Of a stretch of DNA of 24,311 nt, positions 7,978-16,901 are shown piece by piece. The translations under genes and the position numbers were made by a program. The notes beneath the pieces are model-generated. The model saw only the letters and a program-made list of their open reading frames with translations, had not been told where the DNA came from and made no database searches. Origin of the DNA: Bodo saltans (lineage: Eukaryota; Euglenozoa; Kinetoplastea; Eubodonida; Bodonidae); NCBI GenBank assembly GCA_001460835.1, contig CYKH01001409.1:36015-60325 (forward strand), given 5' to 3'. The first letter of the stretch is position 1. Each line of letters opens with the position of its first letter.

Positions 7978-10900
7978 ATGAGTTTGATTTCTTTCTTAGA
8001 GGGAGGTATCGCCGATGCCTTTGGTGAAAACAATCACAACAGCACGACGCCTCGTAAGACGCCGTCTGGCGCTGCGTCTTCATCCGATGCACCGAGTGTT
8101 GTCAATGCAAGTGGTGCCAAGTCCGCTATCACCCTTTCCACAACAGCTGCCACAACAAGCTCCACTGCCCTCGCATCGCAGCAAGATCGGAAACTTAAGC
8201 ACGATGAAATCCAAATGAGCCTGTCGATTCAATGGGCAACAGGATGCATCCTAACCAAGCAGTTTGCTGTGTCGCTGGTACAAACATGCCCTAACGGCGC
8301 GCATGATCTGAAGACAATCTTCTTCAGTGACTTTGATCATTACCTAGCCCGTCGGCTGGATGAAAAAGCAGGCCAATCCCAGTCGGCAAAAGACGCTGCA
8401 GCAGCAGCGATGGGCGGCAGTATCGCTTCGAAATCCCGTTGGAAGAAGGTGGCACGGAAGCGTGGCGAGCTGGTTGCAGCAATGACCGGTGTGCTCGACG
8501 CTGAGGGTGGCGATTTCATTGCTCGCGATGACCAGACTTCGCGTGTTAAGGCGGGCAAGATGCTTGACGTTGGTATGCTGGGTGGGAGCGATAGCGATGA
8601 CGATGAGACTGGGGGTAGCGGGAGACGATTTGCGAAGCTTCAGCAGACTTCAGCCGCATCCCAAACCGCCACTCATTCCCACTTCTCCAACTTCTTAAAC
8701 GTCGCCAACGGCCTCCTTACGCGCAAGACGGCACGCACTCTTGTATTTCTCGATGCACCGCAATTTGTGTTGCGAGCACTCAAAGTGATGTGCTTGTTGG
8801 ACGTTGTTCCGCAGCACTTTTCTGACGACATTGAATCGCTTGAGATCAATGAAATGCTGGCTGCCTTACGGTGGAGGCAGGTAGACGGCCTTGGGCTGCG
8901 TGCCCCGATGTCCGAAACGGAGCAAGCGAGCGACTACCTTTCCGATGACGATGACCCAGCGTCGAAGTTTCGACGGGAAGATTACGACGCCGATGGATAC
9001 TTTAAAATCGTGCAGCAACGAGATCGTCGTCGCTCCCAACGATGGGAGCGCGAGGTTCGAGAGCGATGGTACAGTCTGCGGGAGCTGCTCGCAGTGGAAG
9101 GCCAACTTCAATACTTTACCCGACTCCCCATTCTCACCTTCGCGCTTTACGATTTATTCCTTGGCGCGAACCATCGCAGGACTACCACCAACACCGTTCA
9201 CTGGAATGATGTAGTTGAGTACTTAGGAGACTGCAGTGGCGGCTCCGGTGGTGACAACGACGCGAAGGGTGCCACCGCAGGAGGAGCGGCCCCCACGACT
9301 TCTGACACTGCGGCTCGTGCCATGCGTGAGGCCATTCACACCATCGCATTCCCTGACGTCAACCGTGCCGCTGTGATCATCCCGTGGCTCAGTAGAGGCG
9401 TGATCATCGCGTTAGAGATTGATCGCAAAGAGCAGGAGACGCTTTCCATGTTTGATTCAAGTGTCCTTCGCCCTAACCGTGCTCACGTATGGCCGCAACA
9501 CTTCGGCAAGATCTCTCACGTAGCGGTGTGCACGGAGCTGCAGGCGATGATCGTCGCCACCTTTGACGTAGTCCGTCTGATCGACGGCGATAACTACGTT
9601 GTGAAGTTTATGCATCGCGTGGAGGAACCCATCACCGCTCTTCAATGGATCGAGGAGTCCAGCATGCTCGTGGTGGGCACACGTGCTGGGAGTGTGGAGG
9701 TATTCCGTCTTCGGAACCTAGATACCTGGTTCTTTGGCTGCGGGTTCTTTGGCTGCGGATCTCGCGTGGTGACGTCGGTTCCATCAGAGGACAACTTCCT
9801 CAACAAGAAGCTACATTCCGATGCCATCACTACAGTGGGGCAGCGTGTCCTCCCTGGCACCACCATTCTCACCGCGTCCATGGACTGTAGCTTGACCAGT
9901 TGGTCGCTAGAATCCAACGTGGTGAGGCGTGTGGTTGGTGCTGTGGCGCTGGGGTTTGAAGCCCTCCCCTCCCTTGCGTTGGTGTTTGCCTATGGCGTGG
10001 AGCTGTTCCCCATGCTGTGGTCGTACACAGTGGCCAACTCCAAGCCTATCATCTTAGGCGGGGCCAAGAAGGGCATTCGGCCCCACCAAGCTCGCATCAT
10101 CGGTGTCGCTCTCCTCTCCCACCCCAAGAACAGTGGTTGCTCCATCGACCGGTTGGGCGGAGTGAAGGTGTGGGATTTGTGGGAACAAGGTCTCCTTCAG
10201 AGTTGGTGTGCGATGGACCACATCCCTCCAGGCCTCAACACACGCGGCCTCACCTTCCAGAACTTCTTCGTGTCACCCAATGGCCGCGAGCTCACGATCG
10301 TCTCATCTAGAATGTTTCACAAGATTGAGCTCATGAAAGCAGAAGATGCCCGCCGTGCACCCATTGCAAGTAACGCACCTGTCCACGCACTGGCGCACTG
10401 CCCAGAGCTTCGTCTCTTTGTATCGGCGCAGCGGAATAGTGTGACGATTTGGAATGCTGTGACTGCGGCCCCCATCACTACCTACGAGGACGTCTCCCGG
10501 GTTCCTGGTGACGAGATACTGTCCATGAAGGTGTACGAGTCGCCTAACCGAGAGATACGGCTGGGGACCAAGTGTGGCTGCGTCATCACAATGTCCCTTG
10601 GGAATGGTAGCATTAAGAACGTGTATCGCCATGCGTCCCACAAAGACATTCAATGCTTCGTGTTCGTCCCGGTCCTGGAGCTGCTCGTGCTAAGTTGTGA
10701 GAAGTCTGCAAAGTCTGTTGTACCTGGGGATGAGAAGAGCTTTGTGCTTCCTCAAAAAACTGCTCTCGGGTTTGCAGATGTGTGCATCCATCACACCACA
10801 ATGCTCTTGATTGCAGCCCACGACGATGAAGTTCGATGCACTGTATGGGATGCAAGTCCCACCACACCTAATCTGTGGATTCGTCTCTGCGATGTGACCA

Positions 10901-12681
10901 TTCCTACCAAGTACCTTGACCGGTCACTTGGTAGCGAGGGAGGGAGGAAAGATTCTGTCCACCATCATGACAATGGCGCCAGCCCTTCCCCTGATCGAGC
11001 TGCATCATCAGAAACCAAGGAAGAAAGTTTGGGTCTCGGAACCGTCGTTTGCGCATTGTTGGAGGATTTCAACGGCACTGCGTTCTTCGCCATGAGTGAC
11101 ACAACGTCCCAGTTTTACATTTGTCAACTCATTGTACAACTGGACGGAAAGGATATCTCGCTGGGTCGCAACGACCACAACAGTGCCGCGGATACGACTG
11201 CTGAAGACAACGACGATGAAGACAACGATGCCAAAGGAGGCGCAGGGCGCCGCTCGACTGCGCTTGAAGCAGCATCGCGCCGTGTAGCCCATCGTCGCAA
11301 GTCCACCTTGTTTGACAAGTGCGTTGGTGTGATGCACAACATTGGCGTTGGGGAGGCGTCCGTGAAACCCAGCGGTGGTACCTCCACGGCGATTTCGAAC
11401 GATGGCCCACGAGCTGTGCCCATGTTGGGAAATGCAGGAAAGAAGGATGTTGCACGAAAGGTGTCCATCGTGGTACGCCAAATTGCCCCTCATAGGCTTC
11501 ATGCCACGAACAACACCGGCGCATCCCTGCCCCCTGGAAAGGTAGATCAGGACGTCATCCCCACCATCACCTCGATTCGATACTTGAATGCATTTGGACT
11601 GCTCTACATCGCCGATGACCTTGGTCGCGTGAGCATCTACGATATCGCTGGAGTGTTGCTGCAGAGCACTCAAAGTCTTGCCTCATCGCCCAGCGCCCCT
11701 CACCTGACCCCTCAAGCAAGCATGTCGCTTGCTTCAGGCAGCTCGGGCAACACGGTAGGCACAGTGTCACGCGGGCGGCCGATGATGAAGACGACGTCCA
11801 CAGTCACTACCAACTTCAAGAACACAAGACCGCAGTCGATTCACGATTTGGTGCTCGCGGAGCAAATTTGGGGGAAAACAGATTTGCCGTTTGCGGTGAC
11901 ATTGGACGACCGCATCGCAGAAATGGGCGAAGTCTTTCAAACCTTTACGACAAAGCAAAGCAGCGTTTCGCAAGCTACCAAGGAGAGGAATCGGAAGCGC
12001 CGAGAGCAGCACGGCGGTGAGTCCGCTGCTGATGGGCCATCAGAAACGGGCTTGAATTCGGCACCGTCAGCAGGGAACGATGTATCGTGGGGAGCGTCCC
12101 GAGAGAGCAATCCCCTCTCCGAAGCGAAGGCAAGCGATTCTGCGGAGTCCAAGTCCGACTTCCTCATTTGTATCGAAAGCCAAAGCGGTGCGTTCAGCAG
12201 CGACGATTTCACGCCTCCCAGCAAGCCGATGGATTCTCATCATGCCGTCATCAGTCCGAACCCTGCACCACCCCTGCCACAGTTTATGCTCATCCCAAGT
12301 CTTGCTGGTGGTGGTGCTAATCCTGCTAGCGTGATTGCCCCCAGCGGTCTTCACGTCAAGGTAGACGTGCGTGAGGGGTCTTCGCTGAAGGTGGACTTAG
12401 GCGCCACTGCTCGTTTCCAAGGAAGCGTGGTGAACTCAGGTGGTGGTCCTCCCCACACCAGCGGCGGTACGTTTGGGGACATGAGCGTCACTTCAAGAGC
12501 AGCCACGATGAAGTTCCAAAACGCCCATCGTGTGAAGCTCGGGCCCCCTCCCCCCGTCGCAGAGACCCCGAAGCACAACAGCAGTGTGGTCGCAAAAGCA
12601 TCGTCGTTCGGCACTGCAATCCCAGACTTGAATAATAGCAGCAATCGTATGCTGGAACTATTCATTATTTTTTTTTTTTGA
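7978..12681 (+). CDS. Large WD40/beta-propeller protein, 5' part of a split gene
   Basis: An ATG at 7978 opens a frame of 1567 codons, ending in a TGA that overlaps the end of a T run at 12668-12679. The N-terminal third is low-complexity followed by helical segments. From about 9440 to 10700 come repeated WD-like blades with G-x-V-x-V-W/F endings, for example TRAGSVEVFRL, ASMDCSLTSWSL, LGGVKVWDLWEQ and AQRNSVTIWNA. A further blade lies near 11560-11650 (ADDLGRVSIYDI). The general layout resembles large ciliary WD proteins of the WDR49/WDR64 type, but this is only a resemblance. The last seven residues (FIIFFF and its lead-in) are encoded by the T run and look non-native. Residues just before them recur at the start of the next frame, so this is probably the 5' portion of a single gene of about 2500 residues. 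The frames and the break are plain; the function is unknown. Confidence 0.8.
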   Translation: MSLISFLEGGIADAFGENNHNSTTPRKTPSGAASSSDAPSVVNASGAKSAITLSTTAATTSSTALASQQDRKLKHDEIQMSLSIQWATGCILTKQFAVSLVQTCPNGAHDLKTIFFSDFDHYLARRLDEKAGQSQSAKDAAAAAMGGSIASKSRWKKVARKRGELVAAMTGVLDAEGGDFIARDDQTSRVKAGKMLDVGMLGGSDSDDDETGGSGRRFAKLQQTSAASQTATHSHFSNFLNVANGLLTRKTARTLVFLDAPQFVLRALKVMCLLDVVPQHFSDDIESLEINEMLAALRWRQVDGLGLRAPMSETEQASDYLSDDDDPASKFRREDYDADGYFKIVQQRDRRRSQRWEREVRERWYSLRELLAVEGQLQYFTRLPILTFALYDLFLGANHRRTTTNTVHWNDVVEYLGDCSGGSGGDNDAKGATAGGAAPTTSDTAARAMREAIHTIAFPDVNRAAVIIPWLSRGVIIALEIDRKEQETLSMFDSSVLRPNRAHVWPQHFGKISHVAVCTELQAMIVATFDVVRLIDGDNYVVKFMHRVEEPITALQWIEESSMLVVGTRAGSVEVFRLRNLDTWFFGCGFFGCGSRVVTSVPSEDNFLNKKLHSDAITTVGQRVLPGTTILTASMDCSLTSWSLESNVVRRVVGAVALGFEALPSLALVFAYGVELFPMLWSYTVANSKPIILGGAKKGIRPHQARIIGVALLSHPKNSGCSIDRLGGVKVWDLWEQGLLQSWCAMDHIPPGLNTRGLTFQNFFVSPNGRELTIVSSRMFHKIELMKAEDARRAPIASNAPVHALAHCPELRLFVSAQRNSVTIWNAVTAAPITTYEDVSRVPGDEILSMKVYESPNREIRLGTKCGCVITMSLGNGSIKNVYRHASHKDIQCFVFVPVLELLVLSCEKSAKSVVPGDEKSFVLPQKTALGFADVCIHHTTMLLIAAHDDEVRCTVWDASPTTPNLWIRLCDVTIPTKYLDRSLGSEGGRKDSVHHHDNGASPSPDRAASSETKEESLGLGTVVCALLEDFNGTAFFAMSDTTSQFYICQLIVQLDGKDISLGRNDHNSAADTTAEDNDDEDNDAKGGAGRRSTALEAASRRVAHRRKSTLFDKCVGVMHNIGVGEASVKPSGGTSTAISNDGPRAVPMLGNAGKKDVARKVSIVVRQIAPHRLHATNNTGASLPPGKVDQDVIPTITSIRYLNAFGLLYIADDLGRVSIYDIAGVLLQSTQSLASSPSAPHLTPQASMSLASGSSGNTVGTVSRGRPMMKTTSTVTTNFKNTRPQSIHDLVLAEQIWGKTDLPFAVTLDDRIAEMGEVFQTFTTKQSSVSQATKERNRKRREQHGGESAADGPSETGLNSAPSAGNDVSWGASRESNPLSEAKASDSAESKSDFLICIESQSGAFSSDDFTPPSKPMDSHHAVISPNPAPPLPQFMLIPSLAGGGANPASVIAPSGLHVKVDVREGSSLKVDLGATARFQGSVVNSGGGPPHTSGGTFGDMSVTSRAATMKFQNAHRVKLGPPPPVAETPKHNSSVVAKASSFGTAIPDLNNSSNRMLELFIIFFF
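9728..9757 (+). repeat. Tandem duplication, 15-base unit x2, in frame
   Basis: The unit GGTTCTTTGGCTGCG occurs at 9728-9742 and again at 9743-9757 without mismatch. It encodes FFGCG twice, within a loop between predicted propeller strands. Confidence 0.95.
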
Positions 12682-12836
12682 AGTTCCAAAACGCCCATCG
12701 TGTGAAGCTCGGGCCCCCGCCCCCCGTCCCAGAGACCCCGAAGCACAACAGCAGTGTGGTCACAAAAGCATCGTCGTTCGGCACTGCAATCCCTGACTTG
12801 AATAATAGCAGCAATCGTATGCTGGAACTATTCATT
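12509..12836 (+). repeat. 158-base direct repeat around a 12-T run that breaks the WD gene
   Basis: Copy 1 (12509-12666) and copy 2 (12679-12836) align without gaps and differ at four positions, two synonymous (both proline codons) and two changing Ala to Pro and Ala to Thr. The spacer 12667-12678 is one A plus eleven T. The offset between copies is 170 bases, not a multiple of three, so reading leaves frame and stops at 12679. Adding one T, giving an offset of 171, would make a single open frame with a 57-codon duplication. Removing 170 bases would give a single frame of 2524 residues. Confidence 0.97.
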
Positions 12837-15722
12837 CCCTCGTCCACCAACTCCCCACAAGAAGACTCCCTCGTTGGTGCCAAGTTTAAGCAGTCGTTAG
12901 GGACCATGGACAGCACCTCTGCACCTCCCCATGGCGGTGGGATGAGTGGCACAATGCGGCCAGGAGCGTGGAACAACTCAGCCAGCACGCCCAAAGCGAA
13001 GTTGGGGGCACACGGCAAGACGTTGCTACCCTCCGTAGTGGCCTCAATGGTGCCATCTGTGTTCGTCACGTCCCCTATGGCAACATCTCCAAAGGCCATG
13101 GGAACGAGCTTTCACACAACTTTTGCGGCTGACACTGCGGTTGCACCTGGTGGAGTAGAACTCCCCACTACTAGCAGGCGTCGAACCGTGGACTTAGTAT
13201 CACCTAAACATGCGGTACCGACTGCCTTCGCTGTCTCCCCTGGTTTTCCAACAGGTCCACCAGTCCAAGAGGTTGTCATTCCCCCGCCCGTCGCGCTCAA
13301 ACCAAAAGTGTGGCGTGCTCGAAGTGTTGTCGCCAACGCGGAGCCTCCCCCACCAGACGTGGTGCAGCTGCAGGGGAGCGTGTACCTTGTGCATGTTGCC
13401 GTTGCCCACCCCAACCATGCCATTCCCTCGTTGATCATCTTAGACTCACCATTGGTGTCGATTGCCACATGCGGTAAGGACCACTTGATCTCCTTGTGGA
13501 CTCTGTTTATGAAGCCAATTGGACGGCTGGCGCTCAGCGTTGACGCTCGCCTTTCACTGTACGCTAAATTTGAAGGGATGAAGTTCAAAGGAGCGGCCAA
13601 GCCTTCTGGGGCAAAGGGAGAAACAGATCACCTTTCTTTATCGACATCACTGTCGCGTCGCCAACAAGGTCGCAGGAATCGAGGTGCCGTTCGGCGCAAA
13701 AGCTGCGCGCCTCCGCACCTCATGGGAGGAGGCAGCACGATGGTGGATTCCAACAGCGGCGACATGGAAGAGGTATTCGGCAACTCGAAGGACCGCCTCA
13801 GTGTGTTCGATGATGTCCCTCGTCGATTCCGATTCTTCGGCAACTCGAAGGACCGCCTCAGTGTGTTCGATGATGTCCCTCGTCGATTCCGATTCTTGGA
13901 GCGGTCACCTATAAGCGACTGGGAATTCGAAATGGACCGAGTCAACGATGTAGCAGGCGACACTATGGGAGGCGGTGGTGCGGTTGACGCGGAGGACGCT
14001 GAACAAGAGCGAGCAGAGGCGGCAGCGGCGTCCATCTCCAAGACAGGAGGGGGCACCGCTGCGCCAATGCGGCCCATCTTGTGCGATTGGGAGTTCCTTG
14101 TCGCCACCGGACTCGGCGGGCTGGATCGGCCTTTAAGCAGTGGACAACCAGCGGGAGGAGCAGATGAAGGTTCTATCTTGGCAAACCTCGATGCATCTCC
14201 TATCGGCACACCTTCGGGCAACAGCCCCACAGACACTGGCCCTTCGACGTTCTTCCTCACGGCCACCGCTGGAGACTCTCCTCGACAACAACCGAAGTAC
14301 ACCGCCCGGAAGCCAAAGAAACGGCTGCCAAAAAAGACTGCAGAACGGCTGCGTCTCACGCATGAACAAAAGGTGTCCATGTTCTTAGGCTGGTGCTTCG
14401 GTAAAGCGTTGAACACATCGGCAACGGAGGGGCGATCGGTTGATAGAATTCTTGCACTCAAACAAATGGGGCAAACAGATCTGGATGACGTGGTCAACGA
14501 CATTCTGCTGGCGAAGGAGGACGCAGAAGAGGCAGAGAACGCGCGTCGCCTGAAGGAGGCAGAGGATCTCACTTCATTCAAAATGACTCGCGAAATGAAA
14601 CTTCTGTTTGGGACTACGGAAGCACAGGGCGACTCCGTGATACAGCGCCCGGCATCGCCTGAACTAATCCTGCGCGATGGAGAACTCCTCGACGCAACCG
14701 ATGAGCGCTTGGCATCACCTGATCGCGGATACGATCGCTGCGACGAGGCGTGGTTATCTCGTGTTGTATTGAAACACATGGAGCCTAAGGTAGTGGTGCT
14801 ACCAGTGCCGACCACCACGAAGATCGAAAATATGCTGGAGCGCAAGCGCACCACGACTGTGACGTCCCCGCCAGCACTTGCCCGCAGGACGGCAGAACGA
14901 GTCCACAACATCGATGCTGTGGTGGCACAATGCAACTACAAAGACCGCGTGAATGCTTGGGAGCTGATGACGCCAGATGAGCGATGGGAAGATCTTGAAA
15001 CGTTGGAACACATGCCCCACGAAGAGTTCGATAAGCGTGTGATGGAGCCGAGCTTGAAGCAAGCCCGTGAAGATGTGAAGATGGTGGTCGTGCAGCAACG
15101 GCAAATTGAAGAAAGCCGATTGACTCGAACCGTGTCTTCGCTACCGCCCATCATGTCTGCCATGGCAACAACACGGCAACCACAACAAGCATCTCACCAA
15201 CGACGCCGCTCCCCTCCACGATCATCCTCGACGCTTCTGGAGAGGAATAAAGGCAACATGACTCGTCTAGAGATGCAGCAATCCGCGCTCCAACGGGACA
15301 TTGCCAACACGTCAGCCTCCTCCTCGTCGCTTGCTGGGCTTGGTGGGAAGGCGCCACGTGCTGCCGGTGGTGCCGTCACGGCCACCAAATGGGCCAACAT
15401 GACAACGTCCCAATCACTTCTTGAGACAACGATGGGACGGACACGTGGAGGTGGTGCGTCGAGCGTCGAGCCTCGAGGAACGGTCAGCGGAGGGCTCAAT
15501 GATACCTTTAGTGGAGCACCTCGTCGCTCCTTCACCCCTAGCGTCCTTGCCACGATGAATAGCACCATGAGTAGCAACCAAGGCACTTCCACAATGCCTG
15601 CGATTGTCACGGCTGGGCATCCCAAGAAGCGGAAGCCTAACCTTGGGCCTAAGGTCCCGGCGCCAGTGGAAGATACATATGTTGCGATGCATTCTCCGGT
15701 GCAACTTCATGGTCGCAGGTGA
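12678..15722 (+). CDS. Large WD40 protein, 3' part of the split gene
   Basis: The frame is open from 12639 but has no ATG near its left end. Where copy 1 of the duplication reads ATG AAG TTC, copy 2 reads TTG AAG TTC. This supports reading it as the continuation of the upstream gene rather than an independent gene. No polypyrimidine/AG signal other than the T run precedes it. A WD-like blade lies at about 13378-13530 (SIATCGKDHLISLWTLF), which fits the propeller in the upstream part. Later regions contain a 20-residue tandem duplication, a basic stretch near 14310-14360, a helical Glu/Arg-rich part at about 14340-14620 and a Ser/Thr/Arg-rich tail. There are no membrane segments. Confidence 0.75.
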   Translation: MKFQNAHRVKLGPPPPVPETPKHNSSVVTKASSFGTAIPDLNNSSNRMLELFIPSSTNSPQEDSLVGAKFKQSLGTMDSTSAPPHGGGMSGTMRPGAWNNSASTPKAKLGAHGKTLLPSVVASMVPSVFVTSPMATSPKAMGTSFHTTFAADTAVAPGGVELPTTSRRRTVDLVSPKHAVPTAFAVSPGFPTGPPVQEVVIPPPVALKPKVWRARSVVANAEPPPPDVVQLQGSVYLVHVAVAHPNHAIPSLIILDSPLVSIATCGKDHLISLWTLFMKPIGRLALSVDARLSLYAKFEGMKFKGAAKPSGAKGETDHLSLSTSLSRRQQGRRNRGAVRRKSCAPPHLMGGGSTMVDSNSGDMEEVFGNSKDRLSVFDDVPRRFRFFGNSKDRLSVFDDVPRRFRFLERSPISDWEFEMDRVNDVAGDTMGGGGAVDAEDAEQERAEAAAASISKTGGGTAAPMRPILCDWEFLVATGLGGLDRPLSSGQPAGGADEGSILANLDASPIGTPSGNSPTDTGPSTFFLTATAGDSPRQQPKYTARKPKKRLPKKTAERLRLTHEQKVSMFLGWCFGKALNTSATEGRSVDRILALKQMGQTDLDDVVNDILLAKEDAEEAENARRLKEAEDLTSFKMTREMKLLFGTTEAQGDSVIQRPASPELILRDGELLDATDERLASPDRGYDRCDEAWLSRVVLKHMEPKVVVLPVPTTTKIENMLERKRTTTVTSPPALARRTAERVHNIDAVVAQCNYKDRVNAWELMTPDERWEDLETLEHMPHEEFDKRVMEPSLKQAREDVKMVVVQQRQIEESRLTRTVSSLPPIMSAMATTRQPQQASHQRRRSPPRSSSTLLERNKGNMTRLEMQQSALQRDIANTSASSSSLAGLGGKAPRAAGGAVTATKWANMTTSQSLLETTMGRTRGGGASSVEPRGTVSGGLNDTFSGAPRRSFTPSVLATMNSTMSSNQGTSTMPAIVTAGHPKKRKPNLGPKVPAPVEDTYVAMHSPVQLHGRR
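13776..13897 (+). repeat. Tandem duplication, 60-base unit x2, in frame
   Basis: Bases 13776-13835 repeat exactly at 13836-13895, and the match runs two bases further. The 20-residue unit contains GNSKDRLSVFDDVPRRFRF. There are no mismatches, so the event is recent or maintained. Confidence 0.97.
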
Positions 15723-15809
15723 TGATATTGGATGCACGCGTGCTAGGAACTATGTGGCACATCCCAGTTGTTTGTACACTATTTGGTGGATCGTTTTTCC
15801 CTTTACAGA

Positions 15810-15825
15810 TTTTTTTTAAAAAAAA
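15810..15825. repeat. T8A8 palindrome in the intergenic gap
   Basis: Eight T followed by eight A lie about 90 bases after the stop of the WD gene. The 190-base gap 15723-15912 otherwise holds only T-rich tracts. The palindrome could be structural in RNA or simply low-complexity. Confidence 0.8.
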
Positions 15826-15860
15826 TGGACGGGGGGCTGTTTATCGTCTCGTCCCTCAAA

Positions 15861-15901
15861 TGCTTTTTCCCTTTCCATTCGCTTCCAAAAAAAGAGTTCA
15901 G
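15861..15901 (+). promoter_or_regulatory. Candidate trans-splice acceptor for the nucleoplasmin-like gene
   Basis: A pyrimidine tract at 15861-15886 is followed by AG dinucleotides at 15893-15894, 15895-15896 and 15900-15901. With the ATG at 15913 the 5' UTR would be unusually short, about 11-18 bases. Confidence 0.5.
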
Positions 15902-15912
15902 TTTTTTGCACA

Positions 15913-16749
15913 ATGACACTGGGATCATCCAATAAGATCCCATTTAAGGAGACGCTTAACTCCAGCATTCGCGACTTGCACGTGTGCCCTCGTCGAGGGT
16001 TCATTGTGAGGGTTGGTAGTGGTGCATCAAAAGCATCGCCTGCACTTGTGCGCGTGCCTTCTGCCCCCCGGACTTTGCTTGGCGTGGAATTTACGCACGC
16101 TAGTCTTGTCGTCGACCAAGTTGCTGATAACGCTGCAGTCAATGTCAATTTGATGATGCAACTGATGGATAGCTGCGCTCGTCCTTACGGCCCCTCACTA
16201 CCCCTAGCCGTGTTTGCTATTGGCGCAGGTTCACAAAGCAGACTGAGTGCGGCAATGCACATCCCTCTGAGCACAGGGCAGCGTGTAGCTTTGTTTGTCG
16301 TGCAAGACGCAGCAGCCACGTTCTCCATCTCATTGATTGGCCAGGCGATGTTCCAATATCAAGACGGCGCCGCCAATCCAGCGGCCATGAAGTCCCTTCT
16401 AGGAATGGTCAAGAACGATGGCATCGTGGCTGCTCCACCGACTGCTGTGAAGCTCACTACGCCAGCAAAGAAGGTTGAGAGTGAGCCTGTGGTGTTGTCG
16501 CGCAAGTCAAGCAGCAACGTGAGCGTCGCAAAGAGCGCCTCGCCAGTACTTTCTAGGCGAGAATCCACCGGTTCATCGTCACAAGCAGCTACATCTGCGC
16601 AAACTGCGTCCTTGCCCGACGTGGCAGTTGCACCGACGAGGAAACGTTCCCGCAGCGCATCAAACCTACGCAGCCGCGACACGGAGGGGGATGAGGATAT
16701 CCCAGAGCTGGTCCCTGCATTTGTTCAGGGTGGCGACGACGAAAGCTAA
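15913..16749 (+). CDS. Protein with probable nucleoplasmin-like (NPL) domain
   Basis: A protein of 278 residues from the first ATG after the acceptor. Residues about 45-150 read as a compact all-beta domain. Its landmarks follow the order of the nucleoplasmin-like domain of histone chaperones and nuclear FKBPs: LLGVEF, an alternating V/L strand (VNVNLMMQL), a strand ending in AVFAIG, a P-L-S-x-G-Q-x-V turn, and a final FSISLIGQAMF like the L-T-G-Y strand. The remainder is Ser/Ala/Lys-rich and disordered, with a basic KRSRSASNLRSR patch and an acidic end (EDIPELVPAF). A nuclear histone- or nucleic acid-binding role would fit but is inferred from this pattern only. No FKBP or other enzymatic domain follows. 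The gene itself is secure; the domain call is tentative. Confidence 0.6.
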   Translation: MTLGSSNKIPFKETLNSSIRDLHVCPRRGFIVRVGSGASKASPALVRVPSAPRTLLGVEFTHASLVVDQVADNAAVNVNLMMQLMDSCARPYGPSLPLAVFAIGAGSQSRLSAAMHIPLSTGQRVALFVVQDAAATFSISLIGQAMFQYQDGAANPAAMKSLLGMVKNDGIVAAPPTAVKLTTPAKKVESEPVVLSRKSSSNVSVAKSASPVLSRRESTGSSSQAATSAQTASLPDVAVAPTRKRSRSASNLRSRDTEGDEDIPELVPAFVQGGDDES

Positions 16750-16821
16750 CGCAACCGATTAATTCCTGGAAATGAATTCGAACAGAATGCGGGAAATCGA
16801 GCATTCTCACACTATCAACGT

Positions 16822-16856
16822 GCTCTCCTTTTGTTCTTTTCTTCCCAACAAGTCAG
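16822..16856 (+). promoter_or_regulatory. Trans-splice acceptor for the PP1-like gene
   Basis: TGCTCTCCTTTTGTTCTTTT runs into CTTCCC, then AG at 16851-16852 and CAG at 16854-16856. This is a strong kinetoplastid-type acceptor. The ATG at 16902 follows about 45 bases later. Confidence 0.65.
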
Positions 16857-16901
16857 GTGTGTATTTTTCTAAAGGAGGGAAAGACCCTTCAGGTATTATC
16901 T

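Noticed and set aside
11008-11673. 221-codon minus-strand open frame
   Set aside because: Antisense shadow of the WD gene without domains or a plausible start context.
13628-14935. 435-codon open frame on the minus strand
   Set aside because: It lies opposite the well-supported 3' part of the WD gene, is Ser/Arg/Ala-rich as expected for an antisense shadow, and even mirrors the 60-base duplication. No splice signal or neighbour supports a minus-strand gene.
16002-16024. CRISPR, tRNA, rRNA, insertion sequence or retrotransposon anywhere in the window
   Set aside because: No regularly spaced repeats, cloverleaf with A/B boxes, reverse transcriptase or transposase motifs were seen on either strand. 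The short G/T-rich run at these coordinates was simply one place inspected.
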